Shown here: one piece after another, positions 1 through 12,000 of the stretch | How positions within the stretch are numbered: the stretch's first letter is position 1 | Layout: each line of letters opens with the position of its first letter | Origin: Ampelocalamus luodianensis | Lineage: Eukaryota > Streptophyta > Magnoliopsida > Poales > Poaceae | Reading direction: 5' to 3' | DNA length: 64,000 bases | Assembly: GCA_036346255.1 (NCBI GenBank) | Contig: CM070627.1 | Span: 34,680,143 to 34,744,142 of the forward strand | Notes under the pieces: generated by a model | Seen by the model: only the letters and a program-made list of their open reading frames with translations | Told to the model about the DNA's origin: nothing | Database searches by the model: none | Program-made: the position numbers and the translations under genes

Positions 1-420
1 ACATGACTTATTATGCAAATTTCGTCCATCTTGTGCAATTTATGAGCATAGAAGGACTTGGGGTTGATATGCTTTGTGAGAGGACTCTTCACATAACCCA
101 TCTGCACTTGTGCAACACAAGCTGCATTATCTTCATAGATAATAGTGGGATTTGCGCGTATTCAATCCACACGATCGCCGGATGTGGTGAATCATCCGCT
201 GAAGCCAAGCACATTCTCGTGAGGCCTCGTACAATGTCATTATTTCCGAGTGGTTCGTCGAAGTTGATACAAGACTCTGCTTAGATGATTTTCATGGAAT
301 TGCAGTTCCACCACATAGGAATACATAACTTGTTTGCTATTTGGCTGTATGCGGGTCCTACGAGTACCCGTTATTTGTATTGCCATTCATAGTTAGGTCT
401 TGGTTCTTTCTATAGAACAG
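1..420 (-). pseudogene. copia RNase H domain (fragment)
   Basis: On the minus strand the segment reads like the C-terminal RNase H of Ty1-copia Pol: a stretch resembling 'YEDNAACVAQ', then 'GYVKSPLTKHINPKSFYAH', the usual copia pattern after the RNase H catalytic core. Several stops and shifts interrupt it. The true C-terminus lies beyond the left edge. In an active element this domain degrades the RNA of RNA:DNA hybrids during reverse transcription. Confidence 0.75.
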
Positions 421-1600
421 ATCAAGCTCTTTGCTTCCTTGGAGGTATAGGAAGATGTCCTTCATTCTCTGCCAATGCCTTTGGTAGGTTCTGCACTATA
501 CCTTGCTAGTAGGTTCCCGACAAATACAATGTCCGGTCTAGTACAGCTTGTTCAATACATGAGTGCTTCTATTGCACTTCAATGTGGGAATTCCGGTCCC
601 AGGACTTCCTCCTCCTCTTTTCTAGGTATGAACGGGTCCTTGTCTTGCTGTAAGGATCTCCCGATCATTGGCACTTTCGAGGGATATGCCTTTTCAAAGC
701 CGAACCTTTCCAACACCTTCTGAGTGTAGGTTGACTGATGCACTAAAATACCTCCAGGGGTATGCTCAAGCTGCAAGCCTAGGCAATATTTGGTTCTACC
801 CAAATCTTTCATTTCGAACTCCGACTCCAGGTAAGAGCTTGCTTTCTTAATATCCTTCAGGGTTCCGATGATATTCAGATCATTTTCATACACTGAGATT
901 ATACAAAATCCATTCTGGGATTATCGTATAAATACACAGGGTTTATTCTCTTTGTTCGTGTAGCCTTTCTTGCATAGAAAGTCGCTTCAAGCGATTATAC
1001 CACATCCTGCCTGATTGCTTAAGTTCGTACAATGACTTTCTGAGTTTCACACTGTACATATTTCTATTTGCTCTATCTTGGTTCGGGACAGGGATACATT
1101 CAGGTATCTTCATATAAATATCCGAATCCAATATTTCATAAAGGTATGCTAGTACTCCATCCATAAATTCACTTCTAACTTCAGGTTCACTGCCATTGAG
1201 ATAAATATTTAAAAAGGGAGTTCCGCCCATGACCGAGGAATATGTTTCTTCATAATCATCTCCTGGATGTTCAGTGAAACCTTATGCGATGAGCCTTGCT
1301 TCTTTTCGTTTTCTTTCAACAAATACCCACTTATACCCTACGGGTGCACAAGGAGACGGTACTACATGTGCCCAAACGTCTTTCTTTTATTCGAGAGAAT
1401 AATTCAGCTTTTATTGCCTTCTCCCAATCCTCTCAATCTGATCTTTTCTTTCATTCAGCGAGCGATGCAGGCTCTGAATCAAGATTGATGATTGTGGCAA
1501 GTTTCTTTGCAAAGTAAATGTCGACATTGGCTGTTGTCATATTCAAAGATTCTCCCGTGGTCACATAATTTATAGCTATTTCTTCATGGGCGTTCATTAA
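420..1600 (-). pseudogene. copia reverse transcriptase (RVT_2), catalytic box mutated
   Basis: Two minus-strand blocks (943-1230 and 579-893) carry copia RT signatures: 'SDIYMKIPE', 'NMYSVKLRKSLYELKQSGRMW', then 'EMKDLGRTKYCLGLQLEH' and 'GILVHQSTYTQKVLERFGF'. The expected YVDD catalytic box reads Y-E-N-D, so one of the two catalytic aspartates is lost. Stops and a frameshift separate the blocks. The 420-578 part matches the RT-RNase H connection. Together with the mutated box this is a dead enzyme. Confidence 0.85.
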
Positions 1601-2175
1601 TGCTTCTACTTGCTCACCGCGCTTTCACTTTGGGCAAGTCCTTTAGTTTTTCAGCTCCGATGTCCGCGCACACATCCATGCGATGTCTCCCTTCATGGGG
1701 ATGTTCATTCGTATGCCTTTTCAAGGTTCCATACCGATGTCGCTTCAACCGGTTTCTTCCAGTTCTGGGGTACTTTGGTGATCGGCTGTGTCAAGTCCTT
1801 CTTATCCTTTTTCACCAGCGCCCCTGTTACTTCGGATTCGAGGACCGGAGTTCTCATCCTTTCGAGGCCTTAGGACGGGATTAGGATACCTTCATCGGTA
1901 TTTCAACCCTCTCCGTGCATTGCGTGCGTGCACATGCTACTTGGTCACGCTCTTCAAATCACTAAAGTGGTTAGGCGCTTGATTCGCTAATGCTTGCAAA
2001 TCAATTATCTTTCGACTTCAATTGTCTTCTAGACTTCAATTCAAATTATCTTCTCGACTTCTATTTGCTTCACCAAGACGCTGGTCATATGCATAGATTT
2101 CAATTATCTTCGACTTCAATTGTCTTCTAGACTTCAATTATTTTCCGACATTATTATCAAGGGTTGATTTCTCCC

Positions 2176-2960
2176 CTAATGACGGAAACCGATCTCATCT
2201 AATGTACTATCGAATCGGGCATTATACAAATCTCCAAATATATGGTCCAAATACTTGATTATGGATGTTGTCTCATAACCAACGATATCCCGCACTTTTG
2301 GAGAAGACCCATTGCAGTTCGCTGCGGTGGTGGTATAGGTATATAACCTTGCAACCAAACCTGCGAAGATGAGTAGTTTTCAGTGCTGACCCTTGCGCTA
2401 GTTACATAGTTGGATGGATGTTATAGGCCGACGGTCTAAAATTGATGAGAGCTGCTACGAGCAGGACTGCGTGTCCCCAACATATAGTTGGTAAATTACA
2501 ATTCTTCAAAGTTCTGCTAGTCCATTCTGGGTGCGGATGTGCAGTATAGAATACTCAACTTTAATTCCCATTTTCATGCAATAATCATCAAATGCTTTCG
2601 AAGTAAATTCTCCGGCGTTGTCCATTCAGGTGGACTTCACATGATGATCAGGGAAAATATTTCTAATTTAATTATCTGCGAGATTGGCTTTGCAAAAGCA
2701 TGATTTATCGTAGACAATAAACATACGTGCGACCATTCTGAGGAAGCATCGATGAGCACCATAAAATACCTAAATGGCCCTTACAGGGGCTGTTATAGGA
2801 CCGCAAAAGTTCTCCCTGGATACGGTCCAGGGGTGCAGGGACTTCATTCTTCACTTTCAGAGCGAAAAGGTCTAGTAATTAATTTCCCGGTGGTATATGC
2901 GGGCACACAAAATCTTCCTGATTCGGGAAATTCTTTACATTCATATTATGTCCCTGTGAA
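2176..2960 (-). pseudogene. copia integrase region
   Basis: Read on the minus strand in changing frames, the segment shows the integrase core of this copia family: a 'RYFMVLID'-like start, 'HVCLLST'-like text, a 'MDNAGEF'-like stretch around the second catalytic Asp, 'HTQNGLAE'-like text carrying the catalytic Glu, and a C-terminal part 'GYETTSIIKYLDHIFGDLYNARF' (2176-2300). Frameshifts and stops are frequent. Location between protease and RT fixes the copia order. Confidence 0.7.
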
Positions 2961-3329
2961 TTGTTAATTATATTTCTCATCATCTTAAAACCTAGGTGAC
3001 ATAATCTATCATGCCAGAGATAGGTAAGTTCAGAGCTTCTAAATGCGGTTTTCAAGGCAGTATAGGCTGCAGGTGCCTTAATATTAGTGTAGTATAGCCC
3101 AGTTTCATATGAAGGAAGATATTCTAATGCTATTTTTCACTTTCTTCACGCTTTGTAATGAGCAGGTATTCTGTACCATACTCTTCTTCAGTCTCTACGT
3201 GGAAACTGTTGGCGCGAATATCCTTGAGAGTTCTAGTCGATTCTGGGTACAACGAGTCTTCCTCAATGACCAAAGTTGTGCCAATTGGGAGTATAATTAT
3301 AGCCCTTCTTGAACCTATTATACAAGTAT

Positions 3330-3480
3330 CGCTACCTGCGATTGTCGTAAGACTACCAGCATTCTTGCTGATCGACTGAAAATTTTTCGTTTATCTCAGG
3401 ATGGTATTCGTTGTGCCGCTACATGCTTAGCACACTTCCTCCATAGGGCGCCACACGCGTTCTAATATAATGTACTTTAT
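3330..3480 (-). pseudogene. copia protease active-site region, inactivated
   Basis: The minus strand around 3400-3450 reads P-M-E-E-V-C-stop-A-C-S-G-T-T-N-T-I-L-R. The right-hand copy (63371-63445) reads CLADSGTTNTIL at the same place. The catalytic Asp of the D-S/T-G retropepsin motif is replaced by Cys here and a stop has appeared just before it. In an active element this protease cuts the Gag-Pol polyprotein. Confidence 0.72.
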
Positions 3481-3639
3481 TAATATGTAGCAGAAAGCAA
3501 GCAACACATAGATAAAATACTTCAAATATCAGAACGTAATTTGCTATTATAAAGACGGGGAAATAAGTCTTGCAGGACTCATAATAAGAATTTAATGCTT
3601 TTGCTCTTCTAGAGCTTGCAACCATTATTCGATAATTCA

Positions 3640-4420
3640 AGGTTCTGCTTCAGTTACAAACTGCAAGTTTCTATAAAAGATCCAAGTGCAATGCGTGCAC
3701 TAGATCGAATCGGCGAAGTATTTAGGAACTTCTGCCTCAATCGACTCCATACGCGATCTTCTCCTCTTGGGTAGCTACGGCTGCGATCGCTGCAATATCC
3801 AAAGGAGGGATGATGGGGCTGTTACAGGGCTGTCCACATTCATAAGTGCAACTAATGGATGTGAGTCCTCTGTGCCTGCAATGGCGAGGTGTGCCTCATG
3901 CTATCATTTGCCCTTTTTCTTAGACTGGAAAGCATCAATAATGTGCGACGCACGACCTTACCCTTCTTGCTCCTCTCATTTGTGAGAGGCTTCATCACCT
4001 TGTAGCTACTAGCAGTGGCTTCATGGCCAACATTGCTACTAGGTGGCTGCAAGATGAAGTTCTTTCCTAGAACATCACCTTGAGCTTCCGCAACTTGCAT
4101 GATGTCAATTAATTCGGATACTTCATGCATTGCCTTGACGATAGTTGCGTGCGGATTATACCGCGTTTGGGTGAAAGGTAGAAAATCTTCTCCATCTTCT
4201 GCTCATCTGTGATTACATTACCACAGAATTGAAGATTGATACAAATTCCATACAAATTTCGCCATGCCGAGTCAAGATTTGAACTACTGGTTCGTGATGC
4301 GAGACATCTTCATATTCATGCAAAAAGTTCAAAGGATTACTGCTGGTAATCTGCATAAAATAGTTGCAAAATTCTCATAATGCTCTTCGAACTCCCGGTT
4401 TGTGATCCCGTATTTTTCTA
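3640..4420 (-). pseudogene. copia gag remnant
   Basis: The minus-strand ORF at 3852-4130 contains 'IDIMQVAEAQGDVLGKNFI' and 'PSSNVGHEATASSYKV', matching the right-hand copy (62600-62740) nearly codon for codon. The N-terminal part (nucleocapsid fold) is shorter than in the right copy, so an internal deletion is likely. Gag would form the virus-like particle. No intact Cys-His knuckle was found. Confidence 0.65.
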
Positions 4421-4859
4421 TGCATTTTCACGATTTACTGCTATTTTCAGTGATTAAAAGTAATATAAACAATCACAGATAATCAAAACAGTAAATACAA
4501 TAAATAAATTACATAGAAATAATAATAACAAAGTTAAACATGCTTCAAATGCAAAACCAGATTCAAAAATTGAATTCCCGAGGCCCTTTTCTGCTGGAAT
4601 ATGAATTTTCGGCGAACTCTGCTATTTTTAGGGATTAAATCGCGAATTTTCAGTTCGGAGAAAAAAAATTGCGAAAATTTCAGATTTTCGGAGGGCCTTT
4701 TTGCAAATTTCAGGATTTCTTTTTCTTTCACTCCCGTGCCTTTTTTCCAGGACTTGGGCCTATTCATCCTTTCACAATTTCCACCCTTTTTCTTGGGCCC
4801 CCTTTTTTTTTCTTCTTGGGCCATGCCCCAAGTTGGCCCAAACCGAGTAGTCAAAAATG

Positions 4860-5720
4860 ACTCAAAACGCACGGGAGGGTAGGGTTTCCTTGCCCAATTC
4901 CCGTGGTGCCATGGCGGCGCGGCCAGCGGTGGTGGCCGCGGCAGCAGAGCGCGCGCAGCTGCCGGCGGCGTGGCCGCGCGCGCGCGGCGGCGGCGGGAGA
5001 AGCCGCGACGGCGGGCGGCCGGCGGAGAGCGCGGCGGCGCGCACGGTCTTGGCGGAGGCGCGCGCGCGCGGCGGTGATGCGAGGCGCCGGCCCGCGCTTT
5101 AAGCACAACGGCGGCTGAGCGGCCGGGCGTCGGCGCTGGCGCGCCTCCATGGCGCGTCGCGGCCGCACGAGCGCGATGGCTACCGCGCGCGCGGCGGCGG
5201 GATTCTCCGACGACGCGCTACGTGCGAGCGCGTGCCGACGCCGAGGCGCGCCGCCCGGCGGACCGGCGCGCAAGGCGGAGCCGCAAGTACGCGCGGGAGC
5301 TATACGGGGCGGCCGGCTTCGGGCGCAGCCGTGCGGGCAAGGGCCGATGCGGTGGCTTTGCGCGCGATTCGCACGGACGCTCGAGTTCGCGCCGACGCCT
5401 ACCATTTTTTTTACTTTTGGGTGACCGGTGATGAAAGGAAGCCTGCTCGAGAGGCGCGCCGACAGCGTGTTTCGCGATCGTGGTCGCACGGTGGCGCCGA
5501 CACCATTAATCCTCCCCTCTCCTTTTGCTTTTGGTCGGTGCGGAACCCACGCTTCGCCGACGGCATTCTCGCGACGTGGAGGTCGGGTGGCCAGTGCGGG
5601 GCCGTGTTTGAGCCGTCGGCGTTGGCGCCTTATGGCAAAGGCGGGGGTGGTGGTGCGCTGGGGCACGTGGTTTCAAGCCGGCGGGTGGTGGCGCGCGCAT
5701 GCGACTTCATGCGTGGCGCT
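4860..5720. other. GC-rich low-complexity leader block inside copia element
   Basis: Between leader and gag lies ~850 bp of very GC-rich sequence (runs of cgcgcg, ggcggcg). Long ORFs occur in several frames on both strands, which is expected from high GC and gives no sign of real coding. The right-hand copy has a GC-rich block in the same place (60975-61600) but with different sequence. It is flanked toward gag by a pyrimidine/AT-rich stretch (4400-4860) shared by both copies. Confidence 0.6.
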
Positions 5721-6013
5721 CAGCCGAAAAGATTTTTTTTTTCCGTTACTTGTTCATGCATGTAAAATTGATGCCGATGTAATATAGTACTTAGACATGC
5801 AACGATCTACCGTGCAATCATCATCCGCTCTTTCTTGCAATCTATCGATCGGCATTGTGCCGCGACTCAAGTCTGCTCATGATGATTAGAGCAAATTTGC
5901 ACTGTAGAAACAATCTAGAAAGCAAAAATTGCGAATTGAAAGCAATCTAGAAAACGATTCAATCTACGAGTGTCGTTCATCGACGGTTACCTTTTCGATG
6001 CGAGGAGAGTCGA

Positions 6014-6027
6014 TCGTGCTGATAACG
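6014..6027 (-). promoter_or_regulatory. Primer-binding site of copia family 1 (tRNA-Ile anticodon-arm match)
   Basis: Directly inside the LTR end (…CCTCAACA in element sense) comes CGTTATCAGCACGA. Its complement, TCGTGCTGATAACG, matches the anticodon stem-loop of plant tRNA-Ile(AAU) as I remember it (TCGTGCTAATAACG), with one difference at wobble position 34, which is inosine in the mature tRNA and is read as G. It has no similarity to the 3' end of initiator tRNA-Met used by most LTR elements. Confidence 0.6.
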
Positions 6028-6277
6028 TGTTGAGGAACCGTCACCGCAAGTCCAAATCGAGCGATTACCTCGTAGACAAAATCAGAATCGTAAGAACGAT
6101 GCAAGAACACAAGAACGAAATAATAGATGAACACGGTATGAGAGGATCGGGGTTCTCTTTATCGCTCTTTCAAATAATGAATCACAGACAATGTTTGTGA
6201 TCTCTCCTATATATAGTCTACGGTGGATGAGGTGCCCACCTGGACCCGGACTCCTGGCCGGGCCCGATTTCTTAACA
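6028..6277 (-). repeat. 5' LTR of left copia element
   Basis: On the plus strand it begins TGTTGAGG and ends CTTAACA, giving the usual short inverted termini (TG…CA). It aligns over most of its length with the LTR at 60303-60608. A TATA motif (minus strand, 6206-6216) sits about 70 bp upstream of a conserved tail. The other LTR is outside the window, so the TSD cannot be checked. Confidence 0.85.
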
Positions 6278-9077
6278 CTTCTTTGCTGCTACTGGGCCGC
6301 TATTGCGACGAATGAGGCAGCTTCTTTCAAATTGTCCATACAAAGTCACTGTCATCAGTGCTAATATTGTATTCAGGGAAGACAAGTGGTTGTTCCTAGT
6401 ACCCCACACCATTTCCCGGAAACATGTTCGTGAACTTTCTGAGCTGGGTCTAGCGTGTAATGATATTACGCAGTTGTCTATACTATCTGTTACGTAAATT
6501 TTTTGTTGATGTTAATAAAAAAAATAAAGAAAGAGAAAGATATTATCTACAATTATATAGCCGATTGTAGTATCAGAAATAAAAAAAGTAATAAATGATT
6601 GTGTGCTGTATACAATCCTACAGCTGATTGTAGCACTACAACGTATTGTATGGACTGTCTTTAATACTGTCTATAGATAATATAAAAAATTATTATACAT
6701 AACAGCTGTATGTACTATTATAAGTACACAAACAATAATTTTCTATAGCCTACGGGAACCTTCGGCAAAGTTGACAAAGAGAAGGACAAGCACGATCGTG
6801 ATTATTGCCGCCTCGTGGGCGCCAACATAACACGTCGTGGAATTTACTTTGCGTCGTCCGTGTTACAAGGTCAGATGTCAGATCACCTACCTTCCACGCA
6901 ATGAATTGTTTTAATCTCCATTTGACGTCAGCGCTTACGCACGGAACGCGGCTGTGGAGGCCGAACACGAGGTAGGGACGGGAGCCGATTGGCGTGCAGC
7001 GAGTGCGAGGTTCGCTGCCGCGTGGCGCACTTACGGTCGGTGCGTGCGCGTAGGCGTTCGCTGGGCCGCGCACCTGATCTAACTTTCCGATAGCGATAGA
7101 ATCACCTCCCGGTCAAGCCGAGCGTACTCACCGGCCACAACCTCGATTTCCTCGTACCTTGTGCGGAGCGGATGGAATCCACGTGACTTTCGACCGTTGA
7201 TCACATTCACGGCCGCTGAGAAATACACGTCTGGTGCAAACCGTCCCGCTCAACGACGAGAGAGAGTCCCCATTCCGCAAAATTGGCTACAAACCATCCT
7301 ATTTTTAATGTGTCATTGGCTATTATATATTGAAATTCCATGGCTTTGTCAAAATATACTAAAATTTTTATAACGCTTTGTTGTGAACACTGAGACCATT
7401 AATATATCATTTTTTGGGTTAAAGAGGAGAAACAATTTCCCTTCATTCTGCTTCCTCTTCTCTCATCTTCTCTTCCTCTTATCTCCTCGTCTCTTCCTCC
7501 CCAGCCAAACCAGCCTAGATTCGGTCGTGGGCCGCCGAATCCATCCGCCATCACTATCGGCTTCCCGTCTTCGCGCAGGATCTGTTACCGCCAACACCAC
7601 CCCCCTCCTCCTCTTCATGTGCTCGCCACTGCCGTCGCCGTTGAGGCCGTCGCCCCTCACCTCCTCCACTCCCGCCACCTGCCGTGTGGCAACGCTTCGG
7701 TGAACCACTTCGGCTTCTGCCACCACCAACAGACTCCTCATGACCTTAGAATTCTATTTTTTACTGTTTCCTGTGATCCATCATCCCGCCTTCGTCATCG
7801 GCAAGCTCGCGTTGCCGCCTCCCCTGCTCTATCTCTCTCTGCGTCACTGTGCAATCTGTGTCGCTCCGAGTCAGGCATTGTATGTGGACAGTTAAACCAA
7901 ACCGAGCCAGGCATTGAGGTCATTTTACACAGTTCTCTCTCCTAGTCAGCTGGATATATTATTTTAATGAGATGAGTGTCTAACAACAAATAACCACAAA
8001 ATTTTAGTGGCTTTTGACTAAGACATGATTTTTAGGTGTTGAATAACTAATGACACCAAAGTTAAGTATTATGTAACCAATTTTCTCATTTTTATATGTT
8101 GGTTCCTACTCACTCCACATAATGTGTATCAACAATATCCAGCCATAAGTCATGAGAGGGCAGATGCTTCACACACTATCGTTTTTGTTGTATCTATACG
8201 AGATGATCTCAACCTTTGACACACACAATTCTACATTTGATCTACATCATTCCACCGATGTAGGACAATGTAGGACACATGTACAACATACAATAAACTT
8301 TCTGTGTATAACATTACCGGTAAAGATGCACAATGGTGTCCGATTACCCGTGTGTTCGCAGACAAATGCCCTAATGGAGGCGGACATAGATGGGCCGGAG
8401 GAAACCCTAGACATACCCATTCGACCATTCCCCAGTCCCCATCAGCCGCCGCCAGCCACCATCCCCAACCGGCAACCCCAATCCCTTTCATCTCCCGCAT
8501 AGCCACACTAGCTCTCACTCTCCCGCTCCCTCCCAACCTCCCGCCACCCGTCCTCCACCACCCGTCGCTTGAAGAAGCCACCGCCACCTCCACCTCTAGC
8601 TCACCGTCCCCGCCCGCCCACTCGATCGCACCCTCCTCTCCTCCTCTAGATCCCCCTCCTCACACCCTCCTCATCCTCCTGCCTGCCAATGAAGCTGCTG
8701 CCAGCCCCGAAGATGTTCGTTTTTCATTGGTCCCCTCTCCCAAATCCATATTTGTTGCTTTCAACTTGTGTTGAACTCTCAGATTTGTGACTTTTTGAGC
8801 TATTACATGTTTCTCAGATAGCGACTTCGGGAAGTAGTAGCCAACAAGGGTAATCTTGTTGACAACTTAATTTATTTATATCCTATTTTATTTATTGAAC
8901 TTGAACTACCTTCTGTTATGTGCATGTGCATTTTTACATTTGTGATGAGCTGCTGAGTGAAATGAGGTGTGGCGGACACACGGGTATACCTATGGGCGAT
9001 GAATACCCGCGAGCGACAAACATAGACGAGGTTCTCTACCTACCGCCCTTCACGAGTATGCCCTGTGAGAGAGTTTT
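6278..9077. other. Intergenic DNA without a supportable gene
   Basis: ORFs at 6303-6497, 7383-7703 and 8304-8774 are short or Pro/Ser/His-rich low-complexity and show no known domain. The stretch 7440-7740 is C/T-rich like a 5' UTR, and 8390-8700 is CC/CT-rich. About 6490-6740 is AT-rich with ATTGTAG repeats. The sequence at 6278 starts abruptly at the LTR edge. Confidence 0.5.
7948..8150. mobile_element. Possible MITE (imperfect inverted ends)
   Basis: Left end AGCTGGATATAT and right end, read on the other strand, GGCTGGATATTG form an imperfect inverted repeat ~200 bp apart around AT-rich sequence. No clear TSD was found, so this is only a candidate. Confidence 0.28.
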
Positions 9078-12000
9078 TGTAACAGCCCCAATTTTAGGAA
9101 CAGTAATTAAATGTTTTCTGAACAGTAATGATGTACTGTTCATAGCATCACTGTTCATTTTTACAGATTGGGCAGTATGTTACAAATTAAAACCTTCTTT
9201 TTCTAGCCAAAATCCAAAACTTATTTGAAGTTTCAAAGAAAATACAAGTTAATGCTTGTATTTTGACTGAGAAGTAATTTTATCAAAGCCTAGATAAATT
9301 ATCTGGATCAAGAATAATTTTTGTTGATTTTTTTAGAAATTATTTTGCTTTGGAGAAAAATATTTGGCTTTAAATAAACCTATTCGGCTAAGGTAATTAT
9401 TTATATATTGAAACTGTGGTTTTAGAAATTTATTTGGGAAATATATCATCCCAGTAGCCTTCTGGCAAAATTTCATGATTTTACAAATTTATTTGCTATT
9501 TTTAAAGCCCACTCAAACTTTCCAACTTTGAATTTAGAATTTGGTCAACCTTCCGGTCTAAACCTAAACCCTAGCACTGTAGCGACTCAACCCATAAGGT
9601 TGGGTCCAACCAAGGCAAAGCGGTCCGGCTTCAATCCGCGCTCGCGCGAGCCCAAATCCATCGTGTGCCGTGAGTCGTTGATCTCCAATCGAGCAGGCGT
9701 GGTCGCAACGCCACGTGGTCGCCCACGATGCGCCGCGATCTTCACCGTTGGATCTCGATCGAGCGACCCAGGGACGCGAGAACAACCGGACCATTCGGAT
9801 CCCTTTTCGATCTCCACCGTCCATCTTAGATCCAACTGCGCAACCCCTTTTGATTTGAACTTAAAGGTGCGCAGCCATCGTGGGCCTTTAGATCTAAATC
9901 CCACGGCGCTCCTTTTTTACCGCGGGCTGTTAGGGCCCAAATTCAATGGACCGTTGGATTTCAATCGTAGGGCCCCTATTGTGTATGCATTTGGACCATC
10001 CGGCTATTCCCTCAATCTTGATCGTAGAAAATCAATCGGACGGTGCCGCGTCATCTCGTTTTAAGGTGACGTGTATCCTTTGTGATTGACCGTTGGATTT
10101 CAATCCAACGTCCCTCTTTGAAAGTGAACCCCCGAAATCCCATAAGACCCTTTTTTTAATCTCTATCCTTCATTTGAGATCGCACGGCCCATATTAAATG
10201 GTGCCGATTATTTTTCCTTAATGCTTATTTCCATCACAGTCGTCCATCTCTGATCGAACGGTTGACGATTCTTGGAGCTTTTAGAGGCGCGCGCGACTGT
10301 GGCTGACAAAGGGACCCACATGTCAGATGTTTGCCTCTCATCCTCCTTGCCTCTGCGCGCAGTCATTTCTATAAACAGAGGAGAGGAGTTATCCAAGAAT
10401 TATGCAACTAATTTTTAGATATTTAGCCCTAAGTGGACACCTCATCAACTCTAGACCCTTCCACTTTGCCCTGTAGCTCAGTCTATATATAAACCCTAGC
10501 TTTTGAGCTGCTGCCATTGTTGACCACTGGAGCTTTTCACCCTTCATTTTCGTCCAGTGGAGTTTCTTGCTCCTCCAACTTGCTTATCCATCTTAAACCC
10601 TGGTTTCACTTTGTAATAAAGATTTGATATCTTTTGTAGGTTAAACCAGAGTTTATTTCTCTGTTGATCAACATCGGTTTTCAGAACCTTTGGTGTCTTT
10701 CTTATCCTGGTAAGCTAAAATCTTAGTTTTTGTTATCTTGAGCACCTTAAGGACCTTAGAAGCTCATATGGATCATTCACTTGTACATCAGTAGCTCCAA
10801 CCTTCTTTAAACTGAAAAGTTGTGTCTATAACTTTTCGGTCTTTCATATCATTTTCAAGAACTAGGGTTTCTCCTGTCGACTTATCATTCTGGGTAGGTC
10901 TTAACTGAACCCTAGTAGCATAATAAGTTATTCTTTTGATCCTTCTTATCATCTACTTAACTTTGTAGCGAGATTTATCTCGCCCTCTGTGTCGGCTCAA
11001 CTGACAACATTGGTTTTTCTTTAGCTTTTGTAATCGACCGATTAGAGTTAGATTAGGTTAGTCCGGTGTTAATTACCCTAAAAGATCAAAGCTAAGCTTC
11101 ATTTTGAATCTTTGCTTGACCTATTTTCCTTAAACCCAAACCTAAAGTCCTGCCCTGCTTCGTATTTTTAAAATATGAAAATCAAACTTTGACCTAAACT
11201 CTAGTTTCTATTATTTGAAAGCAGTAAGTGATATTATGGGTCATTATTTTATTATTAGGGTAGGTATAGCTTAAGCATACTGTTAAACATGCATTTCTAT
11301 ATTGATCATACATTTTTCCTTCATTTCGCATTGCTGCCGCTTTGTGTTCATTGGATTTTATTGTCTCTTTTAGAATCGTTCTTCGAAGTCTTTGAACTGC
11401 TTTCGAGCAACTCGAGCTCGCAATGTAGTATATTATTATCAAGGCAAGCATCCTCTTTGCACCATATTGATCCTCAGTTTCACACAATAGATTTTCCAAA
11501 CACAGTGATAATCATTTGCATGCTACTTTTCCAAAAATACAATTGTGATATGTAGTAGTTAGTTATAACCTAATATGGTGGATTACCTTAATTCTAATCA
11601 TACATTCAAACCTAGGGTAGTCTCAGATACTATAACCTTTAGTGTCGAGTTGGCTTAGACATGCAATCTAGAGAACTTTAGAGTTTGACAAGATTATCTT
11701 GTCAAACATGGGAACCATAAAAGAATTTGTTATTTTGAACTCTTTGTCCAGCTTTACTTATACCGTAAATGAATTCTACATTTAACTTGATCGAACAAGA
11801 GGAAGCTAGTGGTGGTGCCTTCGCACGAGATTGGGAATTGTGGTGGACTTGTCCGACCAATTAAGGATGAACTCGATTGTTCAATCAAGTTCCCACGCAC
11901 TTCCACGCGCGGTGTATGGGCGCTGCTTGGTTAAGTAAAGGGCTAAGGCTATTGAGTTGGAAACAGAGAGTAAGGATATGTGTATTGGTCTTGTATGACA

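Larger units (their letters stand above)
1..6277 (-). mobile_element. Ty1-copia LTR retrotransposon, 5' part, decayed (copia family 1, left copy)
   Basis: A copia-order element reads leftward: LTR (6028-6277), primer-binding site, untranslated leader with a GC-rich block, gag, protease, integrase, reverse transcriptase and RNase H. This order (integrase before RT) is diagnostic of Ty1-copia. All domains carry stops or frameshifts, so no polyprotein can be made. The element runs off the left edge, so its 3' LTR is not seen. A second member of the same family lies at 60303-64000 in the opposite orientation and aligns across LTR, leader, gag and protease. Family name not assigned. Confidence 0.93.

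Noticed and set aside
4851..5666. Long GC-rich ORFs on both strands (e.g. 271 aa minus, 177 aa plus)
   Set aside because: Overlapping open frames on both strands come from GC-rich low-complexity sequence inside a copia leader. No domain, Arg/Ala/Pro-rich.
6303..6497. 64-aa ORF with a protein-like composition
   Set aside because: Starts 26 bp from the LTR edge; no motif recognised and no splice signals. Too weak to call a gene.
9528..10064. 178-aa ORF in the solo LTR
   Set aside because: Made of repeats of CCGTTGGATTTCAATC type; lies fully inside an LTR with exact TSDs.
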